NCBI GenBank assembly: GCA_902826685.1
Contig: CADEFT010000022.1
Location: 62,001-126,000 of the forward strand
Direction of reading: 5' to 3'
Source of the DNA: an uncultured Acidobacteriota bacterium
Lineage (GTDB): Bacteria; Acidobacteriota; Terriglobia; Bryobacterales; Bryobacteraceae
Length of the DNA stretch: 64,000 bases
Shown here: positions 8,336 to 17,875 of the stretch, piece by piece
How the letters are laid out: every line of letters begins with the position of its first letter
Numbering within the stretch: the first letter of the stretch is position 1
Position numbers and translations under genes: made by a program
The notes under the pieces: model-generated
Database searches by the model: none
What the model saw: only the letters and a program-made list of their open reading frames with translations
What the model was told of the DNA's origin: nothing

Positions 8336-9709
8336 CTAGGCGAGAATGTCCTTCACGACGTTGCCGGCCACATCGGTCAGCCGGTAATCGCGCCCGCTGT
8401 AACGGTAAGTCAGGCGCGTGTGGTCAAAGCCCATCAGGTGCATCACGGTGGCATGCAGATCGTGCACGTGGCACCGCTTCTCGGCAGCCTTATAACCGAA
8501 CTCATCGGTGGCTCCATAGGCGATTCCACCCTTGATGCCGCCGCCCGCCAGAAGCGTGCAGTAGCCATGGACGTTGTGGTCGCGTCCATTGCCGACGCGC
8601 TCCAGACCGCTGTTCTGAATCATCGGCGTACGCCCAAACTCGGAGCCGATAATCAGCAGCGTGTCGTCGAACAGGCCACGCAACTTCAGATCCTCGATCA
8701 GCGCGGCGATAGGAGCATCGGCGGTCGCGGCCAGCTTCGAATGGACCCGTATATCGTCGTGGCTATCCCATGGCTGGAAGTTACCGTAGTAAACCTGCAC
8801 CATCCGCACGCCGCGCTCCGCCAGCCGCAGCGCCATCAGGCAGCCGCGGCCGAAGTCGTGCGTGCCGTAGCGCTCGCGCAGTTTCTCCGGCTCCTTGGCG
8901 ATGTCGAAGATCTCGGGCGCCTCCACCTGCATGCGGAAGGCGACTTCCATGGAGGCGATGCTCGACTCCAGTTCCGCCTGCGGCCCCAGGTCGTCGAGGT
9001 AAGAGTGATTCAGTTTGTCCAGCAGCGCCAGTTGCCGCTCCTGCTCGGATAATGAAAGCTGTTTGTTGCGGATGTTCTGAACGATCTTCTCGGGCTCGCG
9101 CTCGCCGTTGTGCAGATAAGTGCCCTGATGGATCTTGGGCAGAAAGGCGGAATCCCAAAGCTGCGGCCCCAGCACGGGAAAGCCCGGGCACAACGCCACG
9201 AAGCCCGGCAGATTCTGATTCTCGGTGCCGAGGCCGTAGGTAAGCCACGAGCCGAGCGACGGGCGGCCCGGCAGCAGGTGGCCTGTGTTCATCATCAACA
9301 GCGACGGTCCGTGATTGCCGTTATCGGACCACATGGAGCGGATGACGCAGATGTCGTCGATGAGGCCGCCGACCTTGGGAAAGATCTCGCTCACTTCCAG
9401 TCCGCTTTTGCCGCGATGGTGAAACTTGAAGGGCGATTTCATCAACTCGCCCGAGGCGCGGTCGGTCAATACCTTCGGGCCCGGCATCGGCGTGCCGTCC
9501 CATTTTTCGAGGGCGGGCTTGGGATCGAACGTATCGACGTGGGACATGCCGCCGTTGAGGAACAGAAAAATCACTCGCTTCGCTTTCGGAGCGAAGTGGG
9601 GCGCTTTGGGCGCCAGCACGCCGCGGGCCTGGCCGCCATGCATCGCGTTGGCCAGGCCCAGCAGGCCAAACCCGTTGCCCATCGTCTTCAGCGCATCGCG
9701 TCGATTCAT
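8336..9709 (-). CDS. DUF1501 domain-containing protein (second copy)
   Basis: A 457-residue exported DUF1501 protein. The N-terminus MNRRDALKTMGNGFGLLGLA looks like a Tat signal (Arg-Arg then a weakly hydrophobic core). Core blocks are FLFLNGGMSHVDTFDPK, DHNVHGYCTLLAGGG and IGSEFGRTPMIQ, with histidines and acidic residues typical of the superfamily's metal site. It starts 7 bases after the stop of the 875-residue PSD1 protein and precedes the second PSD1/DUF1501 pair by 40 bases. It is more similar to standard planctomycete DUF1501 proteins than the copy at 5104-6483 is. Confidence 0.9.
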   Translation of the reverse strand: MNRRDALKTMGNGFGLLGLANAMHGGQARGVLAPKAPHFAPKAKRVIFLFLNGGMSHVDTFDPKPALEKWDGTPMPGPKVLTDRASGELMKSPFKFHHRGKSGLEVSEIFPKVGGLIDDICVIRSMWSDNGNHGPSLLMMNTGHLLPGRPSLGSWLTYGLGTENQNLPGFVALCPGFPVLGPQLWDSAFLPKIHQGTYLHNGEREPEKIVQNIRNKQLSLSEQERQLALLDKLNHSYLDDLGPQAELESSIASMEVAFRMQVEAPEIFDIAKEPEKLRERYGTHDFGRGCLMALRLAERGVRMVQVYYGNFQPWDSHDDIRVHSKLAATADAPIAALIEDLKLRGLFDDTLLIIGSEFGRTPMIQNSGLERVGNGRDHNVHGYCTLLAGGGIKGGIAYGATDEFGYKAAEKRCHVHDLHATVMHLMGFDHTRLTYRYSGRDYRLTDVAGNVVKDILA

Positions 9710-9716
9710 AGTGCCT

Positions 9717-12344
9717 CTAATTGACGGAAGTGAACTCGCTTGAGCTTAACAGCACCTGGGCGTATTGCGGCCACGAGCCGCTCCTGGCCAGGAAATCCAA
9801 CCCCATCTGAACCTCGGCCGGCTTCGGGGTGCGGGCATAGAGCAGGCGGTACGCCAGGCGGATGCGATCCTCATCTGCGGCGGCGGACTTGCCCAGCCGG
9901 TCCGCCAACGCCTTGGCCTGCGCGGCCACGAACGGATTGTTGAGGAAGAACAGCCGCTGCATGGGCCCGCTGGTGACCACGCGCTGTTCGGCGGTGTTGT
10001 TTGGGTTGGGGAAATCGAACAGGGTCAGCATCAGGTCCGGCTTGGTGCGTCCCACGTATCCGTAGACCGCGCGGCGGTGGAAGTCGTCGGCGAATGGGCC
10101 GGGCTCGCCGCCCGCCTTCCCGTCCATGGTGCCGGCGACGGCAAGCAGGGAATCGCGTACCGCTTCCGCATCCAGCCGCTGCACCAGGTTCGCGCGCCAA
10201 TGATAAGAGTTGCCGGGATCCTTGGCGTAATTCGATTCGTTGTGAGCGGTGGAGAGCCGGTACGCTTCGCTGAGCACGATCTCGCGATGCAGCGCCTTCA
10301 GCGACCAGCCGGATTCGACCAGTTTCGCCGCCAGGTAATCGAGCAGTTCCGGGTGCGTGGGCCGCTCGCCCAACTGGCCGAAGTTCGACACGCTGCGTAC
10401 GATGCCCGAACCGAAATGCCAGTGCCATAGGCGATTGGCGATGACGCGGGCGGTCAAGGGATTCGACGGGCTGGCGATGACTTCCGCCAACTCCAACCGG
10501 CCGCTGCCCTTGGTGAACGGCGCCGGGTCGCCCTTTGACAGGATGCGCAGGAACTGCCGCGGGACTTCGTCGCCCAGGTTCTGCGCGTCGCCGCGAATCG
10601 CCACACGCGCGTTCTTTGGCTTATCGGAATCTTTCATCGAATGAATGAAGGGATATTGCTTGGGCAGCGACTCCTTCAGCGCCGTGTGGTGCGCGCGCAG
10701 ACGGTCGAGATGATCTTTCCACTCCGTCCCCAGCCAGCGATCGATGTTCTTTTCGCCGAAGTAATAGACGCCACCCTTGAAGTCGAAGAAATCCCGTTTG
10801 TAAGGATCGGAGGCGAGGTCGCGCCACAGGTAATACTGCAGAATCGGCAGCGATTCCAGATTCGTGTATTGGCGCGTCGCTTCGTCGCGAATTCCCTTGA
10901 TGCCGCCCAGCTTCACGTAGTTGCGCTCCTCCATCTCCGCGCGGCGGCGGAAGACATCGGAGACGAACACCTGGAACTCGGCCATCCATTTCGCGGCTTC
11001 TTCCGCCGGAGCCTTGCGCGCAATCAGATCCTCGAACGGCTTCAGGAACTCATGATCCTTGTTCGGCCGCTTGAGCAGATCGATCCACCGGTCGAGCACT
11101 TCCTTGTCGAGCTTGTCGTCCCCAGCCGATTCGCCGCGCATCGTGCGCCAGGCGGCGGCAAGGTAGCGGGCGCTCTTGCCCACCATCATGTCGGAGAGTT
11201 CGCCCGAACGCAGCTTGACGAAATAGTCGAGCTCGAACTTGGCATCCTCGATCTTCTTCTGGTGCTCTTTGTACGCCTTGACGGTGGCTTCGGGCGCCAG
11301 GGGAAACTCGTTACGCGCGGAGCTGGAGAAAACGCCGGCCAGGGAATAGTAATCGTTGGTTGGAATCGGATCGTACTTGTGGTCGTGGCATTGCGCGCAG
11401 CCGACGGTCAGACCGAGGAAGGTGCGGGTCGTGACGTCGAGCTGATCGTCCACGCCGCCGCCGAGCGCCTGAAACCCAAGCGCAGGCAGGTGGCGCTCGC
11501 CATCGGGCATCAGATCGGCGGCGATCTGCGCCTTGACGAACGTGTCATAAGGCAGATCGCGATTGAAGGCGTCGATGACCCAGTCGCGGTAGCGGAACGC
11601 ATTCGCGTACGGCGTGTCGACCGAAGCGCCCAGCGCCCCGTCGGCGTACCGCGCCAGATCGAGCCAGTGACGCGCCCAGCGCTCGCCGAATCGCGGGGAG
11701 GCGAGCAGCCGGTCCACCACCTTCTCGTAGGCGTTGGCGGCGGTGTCATTGAGGAATGCATCCACCTCTTCCGGCGCCGGAGGCAGACCGATGAGATCGA
11801 ACGTAACGCGGCGGATGAGCACGCGTTTTTCGGCCGGTGCCACCGGCGTCAGGTTTTGCGCGCGCCAGCCGGCTTTCAGAAACTCGTCGATCGACGAAGC
11901 GGCCATCGTTTTGTTGACCGGCTGAAACGCCCAGAACTGCCGCTGCGCTTCGGTGATGACGTATTTGCCGCTGGCGACCGCCACCTTCGTTTCCGGCCAT
12001 GCGGCGCCCGATTGAATCCACTCCGCCAGCGCATCTATCTCCGGTTGCGCGAGCTTGCCGACCGGCGGCATTTTCAAACGCAGGTGCGTGTGATTGACGG
12101 CTTGCATCAACAGGCTGGCGGTGGGATTGCCGGCGACGATGGCGGGTCCCGATTTGCCGCCCGCCAGCAGCGCTTCGCGGGAATCGAGCCGCAACCCGCC
12201 GAGCTTGGTCTGCGTGTGGCAGGCATGGCAGTTCTTCACCAGCACCGGCCGGATCTTGGATTCGAAGAACTCGAGATCCTTGGCGGACGGCGCGGCCGAT
12301 GCAACCGTGGATACAGCTAGGGCGGCAATTAAGGATGCGCGCAT
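9717..12344 (-). CDS. PSD1 and planctomycete cytochrome c domain-containing protein
   Basis: An 875-residue secreted protein. After a short signal peptide (about residues 1-18) comes a planctomycete-type cytochrome c domain with haem motif CHACH and the family block KLGGLRLDSREALLAGGKSG. DUF1549 follows (FDLIGLPPAPEEVDAFL, and a second haem motif CAQCHDHKYDP), then a middle region, then DUF1553 (VIANRLWHWHFGSGIVRS and HPELLDYLAAKLV). The Shine-Dalgarno-like GGAG upstream of the ATG supports the start. Its partner DUF1501 gene begins 7 bases downstream. The family is abundant in Planctomycetes and Bryobacterales; its reaction is unknown. Confidence 0.92.
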   Translation of the reverse strand: MRASLIAALAVSTVASAAPSAKDLEFFESKIRPVLVKNCHACHTQTKLGGLRLDSREALLAGGKSGPAIVAGNPTASLLMQAVNHTHLRLKMPPVGKLAQPEIDALAEWIQSGAAWPETKVAVASGKYVITEAQRQFWAFQPVNKTMAASSIDEFLKAGWRAQNLTPVAPAEKRVLIRRVTFDLIGLPPAPEEVDAFLNDTAANAYEKVVDRLLASPRFGERWARHWLDLARYADGALGASVDTPYANAFRYRDWVIDAFNRDLPYDTFVKAQIAADLMPDGERHLPALGFQALGGGVDDQLDVTTRTFLGLTVGCAQCHDHKYDPIPTNDYYSLAGVFSSSARNEFPLAPEATVKAYKEHQKKIEDAKFELDYFVKLRSGELSDMMVGKSARYLAAAWRTMRGESAGDDKLDKEVLDRWIDLLKRPNKDHEFLKPFEDLIARKAPAEEAAKWMAEFQVFVSDVFRRRAEMEERNYVKLGGIKGIRDEATRQYTNLESLPILQYYLWRDLASDPYKRDFFDFKGGVYYFGEKNIDRWLGTEWKDHLDRLRAHHTALKESLPKQYPFIHSMKDSDKPKNARVAIRGDAQNLGDEVPRQFLRILSKGDPAPFTKGSGRLELAEVIASPSNPLTARVIANRLWHWHFGSGIVRSVSNFGQLGERPTHPELLDYLAAKLVESGWSLKALHREIVLSEAYRLSTAHNESNYAKDPGNSYHWRANLVQRLDAEAVRDSLLAVAGTMDGKAGGEPGPFADDFHRRAVYGYVGRTKPDLMLTLFDFPNPNNTAEQRVVTSGPMQRLFFLNNPFVAAQAKALADRLGKSAAADEDRIRLAYRLLYARTPKPAEVQMGLDFLARSGSWPQYAQVLLSSSEFTSVN

Positions 12345-12389
12345 CCGATCTCCTTCGCTTCGGAGCGTATCAAAGGCCTTTGGAATGTG

Positions 12390-13298
12390 TCAATCGGCGG
12401 GCTCGTTCTCCAGTTGCCGCCGCGCCTCGGCGAAGGCTTCCTTCTTCTCCGCCGATATGACGGGCATTTCAAGCGGCAGGTCCGCGATCGCTTTGGCCAT
12501 GATGCCCGCCGCCAGAGACCGCGCCATCCACTTGTTATCGGCGGGAATGACGTACCACGGAGCCTGCCTGGTGCTGGTGGCGCCGATGGCTTCCTCGAAC
12601 GCGCCCATGTATTCGTCCCAGTACTGCCGCTCTTTCACGTCGTTCTCGGAGAACTTCCAGTTCTTCTCCGGCGTGTCCAGACGTTCCAGAAATCGTTTCT
12701 TTTGCTCTTCCCTCGAAACGTGTAGAAAGAATTTCAGGATGGTGTAGCCGTTGCGGGAAAGATGCTTTTCGAAATCGTTGATGCTCTCGTAGCGCTGTTC
12801 CCAGAACTTACGGCCCGGTTTGGCATCCGGCAGGCGCTGGTATCGCAGAAACTCCGGATGCACGCGCACCACCAGAACCTCTTCGTAGTAGGAGCGATTG
12901 AAAATACCGATCTCACCGCGCCGGGGCAGGCGGGAACAACAACGCCACAGGAAATCGTGATCGAGTTCGTCTTCGCTCGGACGTTTGAAGCTGCTCACCG
13001 TCACACCTTGAGGATTCAGCCCGCTCATGACGTGTTTGATGAGGCCGTCTTTGCCCGCCGCGTCCATGGCCTGCAGGATGACCAGCACCGAATGCTGATC
13101 CTGCGCCCACAGCCGTTCCTGCTCTTCGGAAAGCGATTTCAGGCTTTCCCGCACGTACTCCTGGGCGCGCTTTTTCCGTTCCTCATCCTCGAGCTTGCGC
13201 AGACTCTTCGGCCCCTGCCATTCGGTGTCGAAGCCGGCGAGGCGGAACTTCTTACCGGGCTTGGCGAGAAACCGTTCGAAGACGGCGGTGTCGATCAT
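12390..13298 (-). CDS. Polyphosphate kinase 2 family protein
   Basis: A 302-residue cytoplasmic kinase that transfers phosphate between polyphosphate and nucleotides (PPK2). The P-loop MDAAGKDG is at residues 78-85; further family blocks are RPSEDELDHDFLWR and GEIGIFNRSYYEEV (Walker B and lid), followed by the C-terminal W-x-x-I-P-A-D-x-K-W segment. Its length fits short class PPK2 enzymes. Whether it prefers AMP, ADP or GDP cannot be read reliably. It lies 5 bases after an LRR gene and 45 before a PSD1 gene on the same strand, an unusual setting for a polyphosphate enzyme. Confidence 0.93.
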   Translation of the reverse strand: MIDTAVFERFLAKPGKKFRLAGFDTEWQGPKSLRKLEDEERKKRAQEYVRESLKSLSEEQERLWAQDQHSVLVILQAMDAAGKDGLIKHVMSGLNPQGVTVSSFKRPSEDELDHDFLWRCCSRLPRRGEIGIFNRSYYEEVLVVRVHPEFLRYQRLPDAKPGRKFWEQRYESINDFEKHLSRNGYTILKFFLHVSREEQKKRFLERLDTPEKNWKFSENDVKERQYWDEYMGAFEEAIGATSTRQAPWYVIPADNKWMARSLAAGIMAKAIADLPLEMPVISAEKKEAFAEARRQLENEPAD

Positions 13299-13303
13299 AG
13301 GGC

Positions 13304-14251
13304 TTATCGTAACTCGATGCGGGTGGAAGGAAGCGCCACTTTCAGCGCCGCCAGACCTTGCGCGGAAATCTGCGTGCCCTCAAGATCCAGCCACTTCAGC
13401 GACTTCATGGCCGAAAGCACGGGAATCGCCTCGTCGTTCACACGCTCGCATTTGTAGAGGGCGAGATGCTCCATGGCTTTCATGCCGGCCAGAGCCTCCA
13501 GGCCCTTAAAGGAAACGTTGGTCTGGCCGAGATCGAGGTTCACCACCGACGTCAGCGCCGCCAGGCGCGGCATGCCGGAATCGCTGATCTTGGCCGCGCG
13601 CAGGTTCAGGTCGCGCAGATTCTTCAACTGGCCAATGGTGTCCAGCCCGCGGTCGGTGATCGCCGCCGCCCACATGCCGGAATCGGTGCGCTGCGCGCCC
13701 GAAAGATCGAGCGACACCAGGTTCGGCATGAGGCGAACCAGGTTCAATCCCGTATCGGTGAGCTTGTTGCCACCGACGGCAATGTGCTTCAGATTCGGAA
13801 TCGTGGTCAGATGTTCGAAGCCATTGTCGGTGTAGAGAGAGTAGCCCACGTCCAGCGATTCAAGCGAAGGGTGATTGGCCAGTTGCGCCACGCCGAGATC
13901 GGTCACCTTGGTGCCGCGCAGATTCAGCCGCTTCAGCTTCTTCCAATTGCGCATGACCACCAGAGCGCCGTCGCCGATCTGCTCGGTGTAATAGAGATTC
14001 ATGTCCTCGACGTTTGCGAGGTCCCGAAGCGCGGGAAAGCCCAAATCGGTCACGCGCGTGTGCGAGAGATCGAGCTTCTGAATAGTCTTGTAGGTGGCGA
14101 TGCGGCGGAGGTCGTTGTCCTCAAGCCAAGAGCTGCGAAAGCTGAGATCAGTGAGTTCGCCGCGCGCGTTGTAGTTGGCATTGCCGCCAAGCGTGGCGAT
14201 CCACGAATCGCCCGTGGCGGCGAAGGCGGCCAAGACCAGGAGCGTGCGCAT
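13304..14251 (-). CDS. Secreted leucine-rich repeat protein (single module)
   Basis: A 315-residue protein with a short signal sequence (MRTLLVLAAFAATGDS) and about ten 24-residue leucine-rich repeats of the type LxxLxLxxTxVTDxGxxxL. The N-terminal cap begins W-I-x-x-L-G-G-N-A. The ATG shares one base with the stop of the upstream 659-residue LRR gene (TGATG), indicating coupled translation. Such repeats make a curved binding surface; the ligand is unknown. It may work with the longer LRR protein as a pair. Confidence 0.85.
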   Translation of the reverse strand: MRTLLVLAAFAATGDSWIATLGGNANYNARGELTDLSFRSSWLEDNDLRRIATYKTIQKLDLSHTRVTDLGFPALRDLANVEDMNLYYTEQIGDGALVVMRNWKKLKRLNLRGTKVTDLGVAQLANHPSLESLDVGYSLYTDNGFEHLTTIPNLKHIAVGGNKLTDTGLNLVRLMPNLVSLDLSGAQRTDSGMWAAAITDRGLDTIGQLKNLRDLNLRAAKISDSGMPRLAALTSVVNLDLGQTNVSFKGLEALAGMKAMEHLALYKCERVNDEAIPVLSAMKSLKWLDLEGTQISAQGLAALKVALPSTRIELR

Positions 14252-16230
14252 CAGCTCTTCCTCCGGTTGGGCAGTGAGGACTCGCGGTCATAAACGATCT
14301 GCGTATCCGGCAGTGCCTTCTTTAACTCGTCGTAAGCTTTCTCGCCGATCATCGTGTGATACAGGTTCAGATACTTGAGCTTCGCCATGCTCCGCAGAGT
14401 GGCCACCGATTGGTCGGTGAGGTTGGCGGTATCGAGTCGCAGCTCTTCGAGATCCGGCAGCGCCGCCTGAAGAGCCGCGATGGAGGCGTCCGCGATGGCC
14501 GTGTAGTCGAGGTTGAGGATGCGCAGCCTGGTGAGCTTCGCCAGCACCGGGACGCTCTTGTCGGTCAGCCGCGTACGCGCCACTTCCAGCCTTTGCAGGT
14601 TCGTCAACGCTTCGAGCGCGGGCACTGCCTTGTCGGTGAAACGGCAGTAGGAAAGGCGCAGGTCCTCAAGTCCCGTGAGAGCTTTCAGATGTTCCAGTCC
14701 GGCGTCGCCTGTATCGGTGGAAGTGATATCGAGGAATCGCAGCCCGGTGAGCGGGGCGAGAGCCTTAAGCCCGTCGTCGGAAACATTCGTGTAGCCGATA
14801 CGCAGGCCCTTGAGCAGAGGCAGCTTGGCGACAGCCGCCAACCCGCCATCGTCAAGCTGACTGCCGGATAGCGCCAGTTCTTCGAGGTGCGGCAGTAGGG
14901 GAACGCCCCCCGAGATCGGCGTATTGTTGGCTTCCAGACGGCGCAGCGCCGTTAGGGCGGCCAATGCCGCCAGCCCCTTCGAGGTCACCAGCGTCTGGCT
15001 GAGATCCAGTTGTTCGAGCTTGGTGAGCCTGGCGATCGACTGCATGCCGATGTCGCCCGCTTCGGTGGTATTCAAACTAAGCTTGCGCAGGCCCGGCAGG
15101 GCGGTGAGATGCGCGATCTGCGCGTCGGTCACCGGCGTCCGGGAAAGATCGATCTCGCGCAGTCCGCCTTCGGAAAACTGCGCCCGTCCGCCGAGCCTCT
15201 GCACCCAGGCCGCGATCGCCTGTTCGCTGCGCGCGGCGGGCTTGCTCTCGCGCAGTTCCTTCGACGCGACCTGCGGAGTGGATTCCTGAAACAGCACGCG
15301 GCAGACCGGATTCGCCTTGCGGAAGGCGTCAATTCCGCCCCGCGAAACGCGCGTATAGCGCAGGTCCAGTTCCTTGAGGTTCTTCAAGGTTTGCAGCCGC
15401 GCGAGCCCGGTGTTGGTAATTTGCGAGCGGTACAAATTCAACTCTTCGAGCGCGGGCAGACCGGCCAGCGTTTCCACGCCTTCATCGCTGATGGGCGCGC
15501 CCAGCAGATCCAGCCGCTTCAGCTTGCGCGCGTTCGACAGATGGCGCAGACCGGAGTCGGTGATGCGTGCACCGTAAAGATCCAGCTCTTCGAGCTCGGT
15601 GAGCCCGGCCAGGAACGGCATGCCGCGATCGCTCAACAGCACGTCGCGAAGCTGCAGTTCGCGCAGCTTCTTGAGTCCCGCCAGGTACTTCATTCCTTCG
15701 TCGCCGAACGAGGCGTAGTTCAGGTCGAGTTTTTCCAGGTTCACGAAGGCCGCCAGCGATTCGCCTTTCACCTGCGACTGCGTGAGCCGCAACTCGCGAA
15801 TGGCGGTGAGGCTTTTCAGATGCGCCAGTCCTTTATCCTGCACGTTGATGTTGGTCAGGAAGTGCAGACTGAAGTGCAGCTTTTCGAGCTTCGCCAGTCC
15901 GCTGAGCGGCTTGAATTCCTCGTTGGCATCCAGCCGGCTTCCGGCGCCCGGATTGAAAATCGGACCTGGCAGGAGCAGTTCTCTCAGCTCTGTCAGGGCC
16001 GCCATTCGCGCCATCTCTTTGGGATCGATGGTGGTGCCGATGAGGTCGACGGCCTCCAGGCGGAAGGATGTTTCGGGCAGTTGGGAAAGATGCGTGATCA
16101 CTTCCGGACGGTCTTGCAGGCGGACGCGGCCGTTGTTGCGAAGCACCCAGCGCGCGGCGTCGCGGTCATCCTGCGCCAGTGCCATCACGGCCAGTAGAGG
16201 CAACAGAAGCATTCGGATTGGCACACCCAT
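14251..16230 (-). CDS. Secreted leucine-rich repeat protein (double module)
   Basis: A 659-residue protein with signal peptide MGVPIRMLLLPLLAVMALAQ and two LRR arrays. Array 1 runs from about 55 to 310; a linker rich in charged residues (311-338) follows; then a new N-cap AAWVQRLGGRAQF (340-352) starts array 2, which runs to about 650. The cap closely resembles that of the neighbouring 315-residue protein, so this gene looks like a tandem fusion of two modules. Repeats follow L-DLxxTxVTDxGL. It starts 3 bases after the FAD oxidoreductase stop. No transmembrane anchor is seen, so a periplasmic or extracellular location is inferred. Confidence 0.85.
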   Translation of the reverse strand: MGVPIRMLLLPLLAVMALAQDDRDAARWVLRNNGRVRLQDRPEVITHLSQLPETSFRLEAVDLIGTTIDPKEMARMAALTELRELLLPGPIFNPGAGSRLDANEEFKPLSGLAKLEKLHFSLHFLTNINVQDKGLAHLKSLTAIRELRLTQSQVKGESLAAFVNLEKLDLNYASFGDEGMKYLAGLKKLRELQLRDVLLSDRGMPFLAGLTELEELDLYGARITDSGLRHLSNARKLKRLDLLGAPISDEGVETLAGLPALEELNLYRSQITNTGLARLQTLKNLKELDLRYTRVSRGGIDAFRKANPVCRVLFQESTPQVASKELRESKPAARSEQAIAAWVQRLGGRAQFSEGGLREIDLSRTPVTDAQIAHLTALPGLRKLSLNTTEAGDIGMQSIARLTKLEQLDLSQTLVTSKGLAALAALTALRRLEANNTPISGGVPLLPHLEELALSGSQLDDGGLAAVAKLPLLKGLRIGYTNVSDDGLKALAPLTGLRFLDITSTDTGDAGLEHLKALTGLEDLRLSYCRFTDKAVPALEALTNLQRLEVARTRLTDKSVPVLAKLTRLRILNLDYTAIADASIAALQAALPDLEELRLDTANLTDQSVATLRSMAKLKYLNLYHTMIGEKAYDELKKALPDTQIVYDRESSLPNRRKS

Positions 16231-16233
16231 ATT

Positions 16234-17871
16234 CTATCTGGGTTGCAGTTTGGGCCAGTGGGTTTCGATGCCCCGCGCGCGCAGTTGGTTCTGGAATCGC
16301 GCCAGTTCGGCGGCATTGCGGCGGATCCGCCGAGGCGGATTTGACGTTCGAACGGCTTGCGCCGCCAGCATGCCGGCCGCTTCGCCGATATTCCATTCCA
16401 CCGGATGCAGCCGGTAACAGCCGTTGGTGATATGAGTGGTGCCGGTATTTTTGGACGCCGGAATCAGGTTCTCCATGCGCTTCGGGATCAGCGCACCGAG
16501 CGGAATCTGGAAGGGCAGGGAAGATACGTCCAGGTAATTGTTGCCGCCGGTGGTGGGATGCAGATCGATGCGATAGCTGCCGAGACCGACCGAATCGGAA
16601 AACTGTTCGGCGGTCAGTTCGACCGGCGGTTTGCCCGTCACTTTGGCGAGCGCGGCCGCACTGACGTGCTGTTCCAATACCGTGAATTCCGCCTGAATCC
16701 GCCGCGCCTCGCGAATGTATGGATACATCGCGAGCCCGTCGGCGGTGCCGCAAATATCCGGCCGCAGGCGAAGCCCTTTCCATCCGCCGCCATCGGTTTG
16801 CATCCAGTAGAGCAGTGACAGGCTCAGTTGCTTGGCGCGCTTCACGTGGCGTGCGAATTCCTCCGGCGGCACGTCGATCAATCGCCCCAGCCAATAGTCG
16901 TTCTGCGGCCAGTTGATCAGCGAGGCGTCGGTTTGCCTGGACGATGCGGTGAAGTTCGAACGGGCGGCGATGCGCCGGTAGAGCCAGAGATTGAGGGGAC
17001 GGGAAGGATCGCCGCGCTCCTGTTCGGATGGATCGAACCGCAGGTCGCGCGGTTCGAGCGTGACCGGATTGCTCATCTTCCAACTCAACAGCCGGGCGGG
17101 CCAGGCCGGTGCGAGCTTCGGGAAATAATCGCGCCAAAAGGCGTACTCCTCCGGCCTGTCGATGGTGTGGTCTTCCCCCGCCACATAATCGGCGACGAAA
17201 CAGGAAGTAAACGCCTGTTCGTTGTCCGGTTGGGCACGCTCCGGCGCCGAAGGCTCGCCGGTGGTCTTCTGCGATTCGAACCCGGTGACGTATTCGGTGC
17301 GGGTGAGCGGCAGCAGATCGCCGAGCTCGGTCGCGTCGATGAAGTAGGGCGCCTCTATCGTCAGTGTGGACGCGCCCTTGACGCTCACCGCGCGAACTTT
17401 GTCATTGGATACGTCGGCCGCCGATGCGACGGTGCGGGTCAACAGCGTCAACTGGCCGCTGGAGATGTAAGGAGCGAATAGATCCTCGAGCACGCGCAGC
17501 GCGACTCGAGGCTCGCACGTAAAGTTCGAAACCAGGCCGCCACCGGGATTCCAAGGTGTCCGCGCGCGGGCCTCTTCGGTCACGGGATAGTGGACGCGGT
17601 AGTAGCGGCGGATGGCGTTGCGGAAATCGCGATAGGCGCGCGTGCAGCCGAACGATTCGATCCACGGGTGCTCATCGAATGCGGATACGGCCTGCGACGT
17701 CATCTGGCCGCCGATCCAACCGGTCTCTTCCGTCATTACGACGCGCATGCCTTCGCGCAGCGCCGCCAGGGCCGCCGCGCATCCGCCGGTACCGCCCCCG
17801 ATCACCGCCACATCGGCCCGCAGGCCGCGCGCGGCCATCATGCCCAGAAATACGCGCCGGGAAAGCAGCAT
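16234..17871 (-). CDS. Tat-exported FAD-dependent oxidoreductase
   Basis: A 545-residue flavoprotein of the FAD_oxidored (PF12831-like) family. The N-terminus SRRVFLGMMAARG matches a twin-arginine signal and runs directly into the dinucleotide fold ADVAVIGGGTGGCAAA, followed by TEETGWIGGQMTSQ. A later block IDATELGDLLPLTRTEY is also typical, and a second FAD-contact segment occurs near the C-terminus (RMENLIPASKNTGTTHITNG). Export after cofactor loading in the cytoplasm would suit the Tat route. The substrate is unknown. It starts 4 bases after the esterase gene's stop and ends 3 bases before the LRR gene. Confidence 0.88.
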   Translation of the reverse strand: MLLSRRVFLGMMAARGLRADVAVIGGGTGGCAAALAALREGMRVVMTEETGWIGGQMTSQAVSAFDEHPWIESFGCTRAYRDFRNAIRRYYRVHYPVTEEARARTPWNPGGGLVSNFTCEPRVALRVLEDLFAPYISSGQLTLLTRTVASAADVSNDKVRAVSVKGASTLTIEAPYFIDATELGDLLPLTRTEYVTGFESQKTTGEPSAPERAQPDNEQAFTSCFVADYVAGEDHTIDRPEEYAFWRDYFPKLAPAWPARLLSWKMSNPVTLEPRDLRFDPSEQERGDPSRPLNLWLYRRIAARSNFTASSRQTDASLINWPQNDYWLGRLIDVPPEEFARHVKRAKQLSLSLLYWMQTDGGGWKGLRLRPDICGTADGLAMYPYIREARRIQAEFTVLEQHVSAAALAKVTGKPPVELTAEQFSDSVGLGSYRIDLHPTTGGNNYLDVSSLPFQIPLGALIPKRMENLIPASKNTGTTHITNGCYRLHPVEWNIGEAAGMLAAQAVRTSNPPRRIRRNAAELARFQNQLRARGIETHWPKLQPR

Positions 17872-17875
17872 TTCG

